A stretch of 20,226 nt of DNA from Vicinamibacteria bacterium (GTDB lineage: Bacteria; Acidobacteriota; Vicinamibacteria; Vicinamibacterales; UBA2999): contig JAICQE010000066.1 in the NCBI GenBank assembly GCA_025938035.1, forward strand, positions 1 to 20,226. Direction: 5' to 3'. A model generated the notes under the pieces. It was not told the origin of the DNA. It ran no database searches and was given only the letters and a program-made list of their open reading frames with translations. Within the stretch, counting starts at the first letter, position 1. Each line of letters opens with the position of its first letter. Of this stretch, positions 6,135 through 14,486 are shown piece by piece. Both the position numbers and the translations under genes were made by a program.

Positions 6135-9100
6135 ATGCGATTGCGCGACGCGCTCCCCTATGCCCTCGTTCTGCTGCTCCTGCCGGCTGCCGCGAATGCG
6201 CAAGCGACGCTGGCCGGCGTCGTCCGCGACAACAGCGGGGCCGTTCTGCCCGGAGTCACGATCGAAGCGTCCAGCCCGGCGCTGATCGAAAAATCGCGTA
6301 CGGCGATCAGTGACGGAACCGGACAGTACCGCATTACCGAACTGCCGCCCGGCACCTACGTGCTGACGTTCACGCTCAGCGGGTTCAGCGTGGTGAGACG
6401 CGGCGACGTCGAGGTGCGCGGGTCCGGGGTCATCCCGATCAACGCCGACTTACGTCTCGGCGCGCTGCAGGAAACCATCACCGTCACCGGCGAGTCGCCG
6501 CTCGTCGATACGCAGTCGACGCGGCGCGAGATGGTGCTGACCAACGACACGATCAATTCGATGCCGGCGACGCGGTCATACGGCGCGCTCCTGAACGCGA
6601 TCCCCGGCCTCAGCACCAATACCGGGTCCACCAGCGCGATGGCGACGCCCGACATGACGTTCTTCACCGCGAATGGCGGCCGGCAGAACGGGGGCCAGGT
6701 ACAAATCGACGGAATGCCCGTGGCCGCGTCGTTCAACGGCGGCGGCGTATCGACGTTCACCTACGACATCGCGAACGCGGCGGAGATGCAGGTGCTCGTT
6801 TCCGGTGGCCTGGGCGAAGCGGAGAACGGCGAGCCGCGCATCAACCTCGTCCCGCAGTCGGGCGGCAACACGTTCCGGGGCCAGGGTTTTTACAGCGGTG
6901 CAGGCCGATGGTCGGCGGCCAGCAACATCACGCCGGCTCTCGAATCGGCTGGAATCGTTGCGCCGCCGACGATTCTGAAACTGTGGGATGTCAGCGGGTC
7001 AGCGAGCGGACCGGTGTTCCGCGATCGGGTCTGGTTCTTCGGCAACATCCGGCAGTACGGCAACTACCAGACCATCGAGGGCGTCGTCGGCAACCGCTTT
7101 GCGAATGATCCGACGCATTGGGATTACGCGGCTGATCCGTCGCTGCAGGCGCGCACCGCCAACAGCCGCGACATCTTCTCCGGCCGTCTCACTGCCCAGC
7201 TCACCGAACGGAACCGCATCACGTTCTATCAGGAGTACCAGCATCGCTGTTCCGGATCGACGCTGAGCGAAGGCAGCGGCTGCCGCGCGCCGGGCCAGGG
7301 ATGGATCGGCCTCGGCACCGGCGGAGGGACGCCATCGTCTCCCGAGGCGTGGCCCGGCTATCACGATTTCCCCTACTATGTGACGCAGATTGCGTGGAGC
7401 TCGCCGATGTCGAGCCGGCTGCTGCTCGATGCCGGCTTCTCGCGATTCCACTATCTGTGGGCAGGGTTCGGACAGGCGCCGCCCGATCGTATCAACCTGA
7501 TTCCGGTCACCGAGACGCAGGCGATCGATGGGCATCGCGCCAACTTCAGCTATCGCGGCATCTACGATCCGATCGCCTATGCCTACGCGGATAACGACGC
7601 CAATCCCAATAACTGGAAGGCGTCGCTCTCCTACGTCACCGGCGCGCACAACATGAAGTTCGGGTATCAGGGGTCGTTTCAGCGATCGCTGCAGGGCCGC
7701 GAAGCGAACACCACGCTGATGCGCTACGTGTTCAACAACCGGCAGCCGAACGGCTTCGGCTTCTACCTGACGCCGCGCTGGGAGATCAACGACCGCACGG
7801 CCACGCAGTCGCTGTATGCGCAGGATCAATGGACGCTCGGCCGGCTGACGGTCCAGGGCGCGATTCGCTACGACCGCGCGTGGAGCTGGGCGCCGGCAGA
7901 GAACAACGGGTCGACGCAGACATCGCAGTTCATGCCGAATCCGATCAGCTTCCCGCGCACGGTGAGCGTTGCCGGATACAACGACATCACCACCCGCTTC
8001 GGCGGGGCGTGGGACGTGTTCGGCGATGGCCGGACCGCGGTCAAGGCGAACATCGGTAAGTATCTGCAGACAGCCACCAACGACGAGAACTACGCGATCA
8101 ACAATCCGGCCGGAGGCGCGCGGTTCGTCACGTTCGTCAACAACCGCAGCTGGATCGATCACAACAACAACCGCATCGTCGACTGCCAGTTGATGAATTT
8201 CGCCGCGCAGAGTCCGGCGACGACCGGCTCGCTCGATACGTGCGGCGCGCTGTCCGGCAACAATCTCAACTTCGGCAATCCCAATCCGAACGCGACGGTC
8301 GTGAACCCCGAGATTCTCAAGGGGTGGAATGTGCGGCCGTCGGATTGGGGGCTGAACGTGTCGATGCAGCATGAGGTGCTGCCGCGCGTATCGGTGGAAG
8401 TCGGCTACAACCGCCGCTGGTTCCAGAACTTCTTCGTCACCGACAACCAGGCGGTGAGCGCCTCGGACTACGAGCCATGGACGTTCACCGCGCCAAGCCA
8501 CGAGGCGCTGCCTGGCGGCGGAGGCTACCCGATCAACCTGCACGTCATCACCGCCGCGGCCGCTACACGTCCGGCCCGCAATTACATCACCTTCGAGACC
8601 GATTACGGCGACGCGCGCACGCAGTACTGGCATGGCGTGACCGTCTCCGCCACCGCGCGGCTGAACTGGGGGCTGACGGTGCAGGGCGGGACGACAACCG
8701 GCCGTGGGGTCCGCGATCGGTGCGACACGGCAGCCGCGCTCCCGGAGGAATTCCTGGTCGGGGCTGGATCACCCCTCGCGCGGATCGACACATGTCACGT
8801 GACCGAACCGTGGTTGACATCGGTGCGTGGCCTGGCCAGCTACCAGGTGCCGTGGATCGACGTGCTGGTCAGCGCGAACTTCCGGTCGCTGAACCCCGCG
8901 AATGCGCTGCCCGGCCTCGTCGGTAGTGTGTCGGCCACCAACGGGGCATCGCTCAACGCCAACGCCCCAGTTGCGAACACCGCCATCCAGGCGTCACTCG
9001 GTCGCCTGCCAGGGGTCGCGCTCGCCAACGGGACGACGACGATCAACCTGCTGCGGCCGGGAGAGCTGTATCCGGACGAGCGGGTCAATCAGCTCGACAT

Positions 9101-9299
9101 GCGTCTTGCCAAGATCCTGCGCTTCGGCAGCCGGCGCGCGGACATCGGCATCGACGTGTATAACCTGTTCAATTCCAGCGACGTGACCGCATTCGATCAG
9201 GCGTTCACCGTCAATCCCACGGCGACGCAGCGGTTCCTGTTCCCCACGTCGATCGTGGCGCCTCGATTCGCGCGCTTCAATGTGACGCTCAGCTTCTAG
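6135..9299 (+). CDS. Oar-like TonB-dependent outer-membrane receptor
   Basis: A large (1054-aa) outer-membrane beta-barrel of the kind that takes up bulky substrates using TonB energy. A signal peptide covers about residues 1-24 (MRLRDALPYALVLLLLPAAA, then NAQA). A carboxypeptidase-regulatory-like domain follows (about 25-110: TLAGVVRDNSGAVLPGVTIE, then GTGQYRITELPPGTYVLTF). Next come the junction ETITVTGESPLVDT, a plug domain (about 125-245, including the strand QVQIDGMPVAAS) and a long barrel with many aromatic strands. The C-terminus FNVTLSF ends in Phe, as expected for BAM-dependent insertion. This architecture is greatly expanded in Acidobacteria and often linked to polymer or peptide uptake; the substrate is not predictable. 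No SusD partner or anti-sigma factor gene is beside it. It appears to be transcribed alone, from a promoter at 6029-6058, and ends in a structured repeat. Confidence 0.93.
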   Translation: MRLRDALPYALVLLLLPAAANAQATLAGVVRDNSGAVLPGVTIEASSPALIEKSRTAISDGTGQYRITELPPGTYVLTFTLSGFSVVRRGDVEVRGSGVIPINADLRLGALQETITVTGESPLVDTQSTRREMVLTNDTINSMPATRSYGALLNAIPGLSTNTGSTSAMATPDMTFFTANGGRQNGGQVQIDGMPVAASFNGGGVSTFTYDIANAAEMQVLVSGGLGEAENGEPRINLVPQSGGNTFRGQGFYSGAGRWSAASNITPALESAGIVAPPTILKLWDVSGSASGPVFRDRVWFFGNIRQYGNYQTIEGVVGNRFANDPTHWDYAADPSLQARTANSRDIFSGRLTAQLTERNRITFYQEYQHRCSGSTLSEGSGCRAPGQGWIGLGTGGGTPSSPEAWPGYHDFPYYVTQIAWSSPMSSRLLLDAGFSRFHYLWAGFGQAPPDRINLIPVTETQAIDGHRANFSYRGIYDPIAYAYADNDANPNNWKASLSYVTGAHNMKFGYQGSFQRSLQGREANTTLMRYVFNNRQPNGFGFYLTPRWEINDRTATQSLYAQDQWTLGRLTVQGAIRYDRAWSWAPAENNGSTQTSQFMPNPISFPRTVSVAGYNDITTRFGGAWDVFGDGRTAVKANIGKYLQTATNDENYAINNPAGGARFVTFVNNRSWIDHNNNRIVDCQLMNFAAQSPATTGSLDTCGALSGNNLNFGNPNPNATVVNPEILKGWNVRPSDWGLNVSMQHEVLPRVSVEVGYNRRWFQNFFVTDNQAVSASDYEPWTFTAPSHEALPGGGGYPINLHVITAAAATRPARNYITFETDYGDARTQYWHGVTVSATARLNWGLTVQGGTTTGRGVRDRCDTAAALPEEFLVGAGSPLARIDTCHVTEPWLTSVRGLASYQVPWIDVLVSANFRSLNPANALPGLVGSVSATNGASLNANAPVANTAIQASLGRLPGVALANGTTTINLLRPGELYPDERVNQLDMRLAKILRFGSRRADIGIDVYNLFNSSDVTAFDQAFTVNPTATQRFLFPTSIVAPRFARFNVTLSF

Positions 9300-9379
9300 C
9301 GCGGATTTCGATTGCGTGGCGCGAACCCTTCGGGTTCGCGGGGCGAGCCTGACAAGGCTCGCCCCACACATCCGCGCTA
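9297..9379. repeat. Three-stem intergenic repeat element after the receptor gene
   Basis: A closing 10-bp stem (TAGCGCGGAT at 9297-9306 with ATCCGCGCTA at 9370-9379) encloses two further perfect hairpins. The first has 9-bp arms (9320-9328 with 9332-9340) around a tight TTC loop. The second has 10-bp arms (GGGGCGAGCC 9340-9349 with GGCTCGCCCC 9356-9365) around the loop TGACAA. The outer left arm includes the receptor's TAG stop. The structure could act as a non-canonical terminator or an RNA 3' stabiliser, but there is no T-run. The TGACAA loop is shared with the hairpin at 142-163, so this is probably a composite member of a genome-wide palindromic repeat family. Confidence 0.75.
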
Positions 9380-9429
9380 CGCGCATGTGGAAGATGCTCT
9401 CGCCTCTTGCCGGCGCGGCCATCACAAAT

Positions 9430-9448
9430 AACTTTGCATGGTAAAGTT
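9430..9448. promoter_or_regulatory. Candidate repressor operator (AACTTTGCATGGTAAAGTT)
   Basis: A 19-bp near-palindrome with perfect six-base arms, AACTTT and AAAGTT, separated by seven bases; seven of nine base pairs match. It lies in the only AT-rich stretch before the serine-hydrolase-like gene and covers one possible ATG (9438). A dyad of this size and spacing suits a dimeric winged-helix repressor (MarR, PadR or BlaI type); the family is inference. If it is an operator, translation more likely begins at ATG 9453. No regulator gene is adjacent. Confidence 0.45.
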
Positions 9449-10652
9449 CACCATGCCGAGGCGTCGGACAGAAACCTGGCTCGCGCTGTTCGCCGTGGCC
9501 GTTGGCCTGGTCATCACGGCAATCCTGGGGCTGTGGGGATACATGAGTGTCACCGCGAAGCCCCACCATCCAAACCCGCAGGACGCGCCATCCGTGACGC
9601 AGGGCACGCCGGCGCGACGCTGGACGGCCGCGGTCAGCCGGGGCCGGCAGCTTGCGCGTGCGGCTCTCACCGACCAGAACCTCCCGGGACTGTCCGTCGC
9701 CGTCGGTGCCGGCGGCGTGGTCGTGTGGGCCGAAGGCTTCGGCTGGGCGGATCTGGAAAAGCAGCTGCCCGTCTCTCCGGACATGCGGTTCAGGATCGGC
9801 ACCGCATCGGCGGCTCTCACCTCGGCCGGGGTCGGTCTGCTGCTGGAGAAGGGTCAGCTGAAGCTGGACGAGGAGATTCAGACCTATGTGCCCGGGTTCC
9901 CGAAGAAAGAGTGGCCCGTGACTCTGCGTCAGCTGATGGGGCATCTGTCCGGCGTCCGCAACGACGGCGGCGACGAAGGGCCGCTGCTCGGGGAACACTG
10001 TCAGCGGCCGGCCGACGCGCTGGCGTTCTTCGCGGATCGTCCGCTGCTGTTCGAGCCGGGCAGCCGGTATGAGTATTCGAGTTACGGCTGGATCGTCGTC
10101 AGCGCCGCTGTCGAGGCCGCGGCGGACGAGCCGTTCCTGTCGTTCATGCGAAAGCAGATCTTCGAGCCGCTGGGCATGGACGACACGCTCGCCGACTCCA
10201 TGATTGTGCCGATTCCGGATCGGGTGACGTTCTACTTCCCGCGGTTCGCCGCCGATCCTCACTATGGCCTGCACCTGATGCGTCCGCTCGACTACTCGTG
10301 CTACGCGGGCGCCGGCGTCTTCCTGTCCACGCCGTCCGACCTCGTGCGGTTCGGCCTCGCGATCAACGCGGGCACACTGCTGCGGCCCGCGACGGTGCAG
10401 TTGCTCCAGACGACCGGCCGGCTGTCCTCAGGAGAGGAGACGGGCTACGGCCTCGGTTGGGACCTCGACGCCGTGTCGCTGGCAGGCAGGAAAACACGTG
10501 CCGTGGGCCACGACGGTGAGACGCTGGGCGGAATGACGGCATCTCTGATGACGTTTCCCGAGAGCGGGATCGTGGTCGCCGTACTGTCGAACATCTCCTA
10601 CGCGGACACGAACGGCGTTGCCGTGCGAATTGCTGAGGCATTCGCAGAATAA
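9438..10652 (+). CDS. Membrane-anchored serine beta-lactamase-fold protein with an altered SxxK motif
   Basis: A 404-aa protein of the class C beta-lactamase/PBP-like (LACTB, esterase EstB) fold, with one N-terminal membrane helix (about 14-36) and the rest presumably periplasmic. Fold landmarks are clear: LPGLSVAVG (82-90), MRFRIGTAS (116-124), LRQLMGHLSGV (163-173), LLFEPGSRYEYSSYGW (203-218), FLSTPSDLVRF (295-305) and VGHDGETLGG (356-365). The catalytic SxxK normally reads G-S-x-S-K at this point; here it is G-T-A-S-A, so T122 replaces the serine and A125 the lysine. The YxN motif is Y-S-S (213-215). Classical acyl-enzyme chemistry is therefore doubtful, and a binding or sensing role is possible. 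The start is uncertain: ATG 9438 or ATG 9453, neither with a good Shine-Dalgarno. The RibD-like gene follows after 27 bp. Confidence 0.82.
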   Translation: MVKFTMPRRRTETWLALFAVAVGLVITAILGLWGYMSVTAKPHHPNPQDAPSVTQGTPARRWTAAVSRGRQLARAALTDQNLPGLSVAVGAGGVVVWAEGFGWADLEKQLPVSPDMRFRIGTASAALTSAGVGLLLEKGQLKLDEEIQTYVPGFPKKEWPVTLRQLMGHLSGVRNDGGDEGPLLGEHCQRPADALAFFADRPLLFEPGSRYEYSSYGWIVVSAAVEAAADEPFLSFMRKQIFEPLGMDDTLADSMIVPIPDRVTFYFPRFAADPHYGLHLMRPLDYSCYAGAGVFLSTPSDLVRFGLAINAGTLLRPATVQLLQTTGRLSSGEETGYGLGWDLDAVSLAGRKTRAVGHDGETLGGMTASLMTFPESGIVVAVLSNISYADTNGVAVRIAEAFAE

Positions 10653-10679
10653 GATGTCATCGCACACGCCAAGGGCGAG

Positions 10680-11519
10680 ATGTCTGCGCAGATTCAGGAG
10701 CTTTACCCGCACCCCGGAACGACGCGCGCGTTGGACGGCACCTACCTCGCGCACGAGCTGAACCGCCTCGGCACGCCGGCGCAGCCCTTCGTCTACGCCA
10801 ATTTCGTCTCCAGCCTGGACGGCCGAATCGCGGTCGTCGAGGCAGACACCGGCGAATCCTACGTCCTGGAGGACCTGACCAGCGGTCACGACTGGCGGCT
10901 GTTCCAGGAGCTTCAGGCGCAAGCCGACTGCATGGTCACGCATGGCGGCTACCTGCGCGCGCTTGCCGCACGCAAGTTCCAGGACATCCTGCAGGTGGGT
11001 GTTGGCAGGGCGGTGCTGGACATTGGCGCCTGGCGCCGCGCGCACGGCCTCACGCGCCAGCCGGCCATCGCGATCGTGAGCCGGACGCTCGACTTTCCTC
11101 TTCCACCCTCGCTGGAACAGCACGGGCAGACGGTACACATCATCACGGCCGAAGGTGCACCGGCCGATCGGGTCCGCCTCTGGCGCGAACGCGGATGCGA
11201 AGTCGTGTTTGCCGGAGCAGGCACGTCCGTCGAGGGCGCTTCGCTGCTCCGCACGCTTGGCGAGCGAGGCTACGCGCGTCTGTATCTTCTGGCCGGTCCG
11301 CAGATGCTGGAGACTGTCTTGCGGGACGGCTCGCTCAGCCGCCTCTACCTGACGGTGACGCACCAGCTGATCGGAGGAGAGATGTTCCACACGTTGTCTG
11401 CGGGCCCTCGGCTGGGGCGCGCCGGACGCCTGCAGCTGCGCACGCTGTACTACGATCCCGTTGCTCCCAAGGGGACCGGGCAATGGTTCGCGTCGTTCGA
11501 TGTGCGGCGGGAGGCGTGA
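10680..11519 (+). CDS. RibD C-terminal-domain-like (DHFR-fold) reductase
   Basis: A 279-aa NAD(P)H-dependent reductase candidate of the pyrimidine reductase/RibD-C family. The signature FVYANFVSSLDGRIA (37-51) is the family's N-terminal strand and substrate loop. It is followed by a nucleotide-binding region with QADCMVTHGGYLR (81-93), IAIVSRTLDFPLP (130-142) and a late LYLLAGPQML. There is no cytidine-deaminase-like domain, so this is not the bifunctional RibD of riboflavin synthesis, and no other rib gene lies nearby. The true substrate is therefore open. The ATG start at 10680 has AAGGG (10671-10675) only four bases ahead. The gene probably shares a transcript with the serine-hydrolase-like gene upstream. 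It ends four bases from the stop of a convergent gene, leaving no room for a separate terminator. Confidence 0.8.
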   Translation: MSAQIQELYPHPGTTRALDGTYLAHELNRLGTPAQPFVYANFVSSLDGRIAVVEADTGESYVLEDLTSGHDWRLFQELQAQADCMVTHGGYLRALAARKFQDILQVGVGRAVLDIGAWRRAHGLTRQPAIAIVSRTLDFPLPPSLEQHGQTVHIITAEGAPADRVRLWRERGCEVVFAGAGTSVEGASLLRTLGERGYARLYLLAGPQMLETVLRDGSLSRLYLTVTHQLIGGEMFHTLSAGPRLGRAGRLQLRTLYYDPVAPKGTGQWFASFDVRREA

Positions 11520-11523
11520 GCGG

Positions 11524-13245
11524 TCAGACGTTCTCGGGAAGAACCACCAGATTGCGACACATCAGTTTCAACACCCCCGCGGCCGTAGATGGCAATCCAA
11601 CAACCTTCACATTGCGCCCCGCGCCCAGGACTTCAGTGAGGATGCTCTTCGTGATCGCAACCCATCCGCCGGGCGTCTTGTAACTGACAACGCATCTCCC
11701 CTCTTGCCGATCGCTCAGGATCTGCGCCTGCTCTTCGTCCGACGATTTGATGTAGCGGACCGGCAGGTCAGGAATCGACGATGCTGTCGCGGCGTCCTCG
11801 GACATGATGAATAACCGCCCGGACTGGATCGGAGCGTCTGCGCCGGCGGACGCGCGTTTCCGGAGGGCCTGCTCGATCCGATTGAAAACGTCTTCGGCGA
11901 ACTGCTGGGGATAGTCGAAGAGCTTTTCGACTTCCCGACTCAGGTGGGGCAACTTCCGCCAGCCGCTGACCCAGGCCAGCTTGCCGCCGTTGGCGTCCTC
12001 GCCGGCGAAGACGTCTTCCAGCGCGAAATGTCTTACGGCATCGGGCTGTATCGTTTTGAGCGCCATGTGTTCGATGAGATCGGTTGAAAACCCGTACAAG
12101 ACTCCAAATGGCGAATACGTGCCGGCAACAGGGCGGAAGCTGGGGCAATCCTCGTGCAACCGCTTCGCCACGCGGCCGATTCGTGCTTCGTACTCATGAA
12201 GCAGCTGCACGTGCCGCCGCCCCATCGGCGTGTATGCCGCGTGGCCATCGCGATCGGTCGTGATGAAGAGATGCTCGATCATGCTGTACGCAGCCAGCAG
12301 CTCGACGCGATCCAGAAACAACTCCGGGTCCGGAGAAATGCCCTGACAAATCGCGTCTGCCAATTCGAGCCTCTTCTGGCCATCGTCACCGTGCCAGGCG
12401 TTTTCATACGCTTCGAGCAGCGGCACGAGCTCCTGAATCAGCAGGGCAAAATCAAGGGCATTGGAGTTACGGGTGTTCAGCACCACGCTGTCGTCATCGA
12501 TGCAGACCTCCTTCTTCAAGGCGTGGTAGCGAATCTGTGAACGCAGGTGCCCGGCGGTCATTCGAACGCCGGCCTTGTGGATTTCGATCCGGTCCCCTTC
12601 CGGAAGGGTCGTGGCAATCTTCTCAGTGACGTCGAAATACGCACCCAGATCATCGGTCGCGGGGCTCTGCGCCATCTGGATCAGCCATCGTGCATCGCGC
12701 ACGAGCACCGGCTGATCGCCGGCCGTGCTCTTCCATAGCTCGTCGAGCACGCCTTGAATCTGCCCCAGGCGATCGCCGGCACTGCTCGAACCGTCATCCC
12801 ACAGACGCAGGCTCAACAGCGCGAGATACCGGATCACGTACAAGTTGAACAGCGTGTGCGCGTAGCGGACGCGACCATTGCGGCCTGGCCAGCGCGTCTG
12901 CTCCCACAGATGAAAGCCGCGGATCATCATCTCCGCCGGATCGACCAGGCCGTTATGCAGGCCCGGAATCTCACGGGGCCTGAAGCCACTTGCCCAGTGC
13001 GCTTCTTCCAGTTGTCCTCTCAGGCGCGACTGGCCGGAGGTCACTCCGGTGAGTGTGAAGAAGCAGTTCTCGAAGAGACGAGACAGGAGCGGGGCATCCC
13101 GCAGGTACTCGCCCGGCTTCCGCTGGGCGTTCAGAACGCCCTGGATTTTCTCGACAACTTCATCGCGACGGGCGAGGAAGAACTGGAGAAGGTCGATGTG
13201 TGCCTGAAACCCGCCCGCCATCCCCGCGCTGTCGGTGACGGTCAC
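11524..13245 (-). CDS. Uncharacterised 573-aa, mostly helical soluble protein
   Basis: I do not recognise this family. The chain is rich in long amphipathic helices with scattered conserved-looking aromatic blocks: LFENCFFTLTGVTSGQSRLR (57-76), FHLWEQTRWPGRNGRVRYAH, MIEHLFITTDRDGHAAYTPM and YSPFGVLYGFSTDLIEHMAL. A C-terminal part (about 490-573) looks alpha/beta, ending KVVGLPSTAAGVLKLMCRNL. There is no signal peptide, membrane helix or nucleotide-binding motif. The GTG start at 13243-13245 is four bases past the isomerase stop; an in-frame ATG at 13219-13221 is an alternative. The tight spacing makes it the second gene of a two-gene operon with the PGI/PMI, suggesting a link to sugar-phosphate supply. 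A weak 'TTDRDGHAAYTPMGRRHVQL' stretch hints at a fungal-domain-like or winged element but supports no call. Confidence 0.75.
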   Translation of the reverse strand: MTVTDSAGMAGGFQAHIDLLQFFLARRDEVVEKIQGVLNAQRKPGEYLRDAPLLSRLFENCFFTLTGVTSGQSRLRGQLEEAHWASGFRPREIPGLHNGLVDPAEMMIRGFHLWEQTRWPGRNGRVRYAHTLFNLYVIRYLALLSLRLWDDGSSSAGDRLGQIQGVLDELWKSTAGDQPVLVRDARWLIQMAQSPATDDLGAYFDVTEKIATTLPEGDRIEIHKAGVRMTAGHLRSQIRYHALKKEVCIDDDSVVLNTRNSNALDFALLIQELVPLLEAYENAWHGDDGQKRLELADAICQGISPDPELFLDRVELLAAYSMIEHLFITTDRDGHAAYTPMGRRHVQLLHEYEARIGRVAKRLHEDCPSFRPVAGTYSPFGVLYGFSTDLIEHMALKTIQPDAVRHFALEDVFAGEDANGGKLAWVSGWRKLPHLSREVEKLFDYPQQFAEDVFNRIEQALRKRASAGADAPIQSGRLFIMSEDAATASSIPDLPVRYIKSSDEEQAQILSDRQEGRCVVSYKTPGGWVAITKSILTEVLGAGRNVKVVGLPSTAAGVLKLMCRNLVVLPENV

Positions 13246-13249
13246 GGCG

Positions 13250-14341
13250 TCAACGATGTGTCACGGGTGCGTCCACGGAGCCATACGTCGAGGTGAGCAG
13301 TTGTTTGAAGTTTTCCACCAGCGCAACAGGCGTCGGGTCGAATCCGTCGAGTAGAGCCGTCGCGTAGGAACACCAGTCGGCAAACATGACTGCCGAGAAC
13401 ACCCGCTCGGCGCGCGAGTCACCGGGCATTTCCCATTCCATGAAGCTGACGTGGTGCAGCCCCTCGGTGGCGAACACCTTCTTCATGACTTCGTATCGCT
13501 CGCGGATGCGCGGGTGGCTTGTGGGGTCGTGAAGGTACAGGACGGCGAACTTCCCCAGCGGCGCCATGAAACCGATCATCTCGTTGTGATTCAACTCGGG
13601 AAACGCGTTGAAGAAGGAGGCACGCTTCCCGTTTTCGTTGAACTTGATCTTGGCCACGCGGGCGACCGACAGGTAATGCGACTCGTCCGTGTAGACGATC
13701 GGGATGCGATCGGCAAGCCAGGAGGCGACTTCTTCAGCGCGCGATCGGACGTTCTGAGCCCGCAGCGACACCGCCAGTCGTTGCAGCGTCGGGGTTGGAT
13801 CGTTCATCAATCCGGTTCCGTGGAGGATTCGCGCGAGATAGGTCACGATGTAGCCGAACGCCGAGCGCGGCTGGAAGCCTTTCGGCTCGCCGGCCGTGGA
13901 AATGAGGACCAGTGAATAACCTCTCTCGGCGGCGATCCTGGCCAACGGGCTCTCGGCGCCGGCGGTAATCACCACGACATTTCGCGCCGCTTTCGGAAGA
14001 CTCGATACCGTCTCTTCCGTCGTGCCGGAAAACGAGCTGACGATCAGCAGCGTCGAGTCGTCCATACCGCCCGGGACGCCGTACTGTCTCCACACGCGTA
14101 CTGGTGAAGACATCTCGTCGGCGAACGCATCGTTGAGTACGTCTGCCGGCAATGCGGAGCCGCCCAACCCCGAGACGACCGCCTTGTTGAAATGACCGGT
14201 TGGCAGGCTCGGTAACGCCTGGGCCAGTGCGGTATCGATCTGGTCCGGGAGACGGCGGATGACCGTCTGCATGTTGAACCGGTCGTACTGCTGTGCGAGA
14301 AGCGGGAGAGGTTTCAGGGGGTCGACGTTTTCGCTATGCAT
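13250..14341 (-). CDS. Bifunctional phosphoglucose/phosphomannose isomerase (SIS domain)
   Basis: Interconverts glucose-6-P or mannose-6-P with fructose-6-P in the cytoplasm. The 363-aa chain shows the family hallmarks in order: SGLGGSA (57-63), LLIVSSFSGTTEET (98-111, the phosphate-binding SIS loop), FNENGKRASFFNAFPELNHNEMIGF (234-258) with the catalytic PELNHNE, and a C-terminal GFDPTPVALVENFKQLL. The latter is the usual 'G-x-DPTPVxxIxxLK' closure with its conserved lysine. Length fits archaeal-type PGI/PMI enzymes (about 300-350 aa). The ATG at 14339-14341 begins MHSENVDPLKPLPLLAQQYD; longer readings of the frame would run antisense into the divergent oxidase gene. It is divergent from the oxidase and lies four bases ahead of the 573-aa unknown gene. 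A separate canonical Pgi may exist elsewhere in the genome. Confidence 0.9.
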   Translation of the reverse strand: MHSENVDPLKPLPLLAQQYDRFNMQTVIRRLPDQIDTALAQALPSLPTGHFNKAVVSGLGGSALPADVLNDAFADEMSSPVRVWRQYGVPGGMDDSTLLIVSSFSGTTEETVSSLPKAARNVVVITAGAESPLARIAAERGYSLVLISTAGEPKGFQPRSAFGYIVTYLARILHGTGLMNDPTPTLQRLAVSLRAQNVRSRAEEVASWLADRIPIVYTDESHYLSVARVAKIKFNENGKRASFFNAFPELNHNEMIGFMAPLGKFAVLYLHDPTSHPRIRERYEVMKKVFATEGLHHVSFMEWEMPGDSRAERVFSAVMFADWCSYATALLDGFDPTPVALVENFKQLLTSTYGSVDAPVTHR

Positions 14342-14486
14342 GACTGCTAACTGTAGCTTACGCGCTGAACACGCGTGAACGGAGCTTCTCGATCGTCGAT
14401 GCACGCCGGAGAACGTTTTCCGCAAAAAGTCCGCGGAGCAAATGCTGCTCTGCATTGAACCCTGCGACGGTAGGATAGGGCCTGTC

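Noticed and set aside
6999..8633. Long open frame (544 codons) antisense to the receptor gene
   Set aside because: It mirrors the codon pattern of the real gene in GC-rich DNA. Its translation is low-complexity Arg/Ala/Val-rich with no domain, while the plus strand has a full receptor.
9297..9379. Classic intrinsic terminator after the receptor
   Set aside because: The hairpins are strong but no T-run follows either one, so it is recorded as a structured repeat.
8994..10274. Antisense frame spanning the receptor end and the serine-hydrolase-like gene
   Set aside because: It crosses two well-supported genes and the intergenic repeat. Its composition is Arg/Gly/His-rich with no family resemblance.
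10680..11519. Bifunctional RibD of riboflavin synthesis
   Set aside because: Only the reductase half is present. There is no deaminase zinc motif and no other riboflavin gene nearby.
14342..14486. Promoters in the divergent gap between isomerase and oxidase
   Set aside because: Both strands were scanned. Only weak -10-like and -35-like words at poor spacing were found, so no promoter is claimed, although one must exist for each direction.
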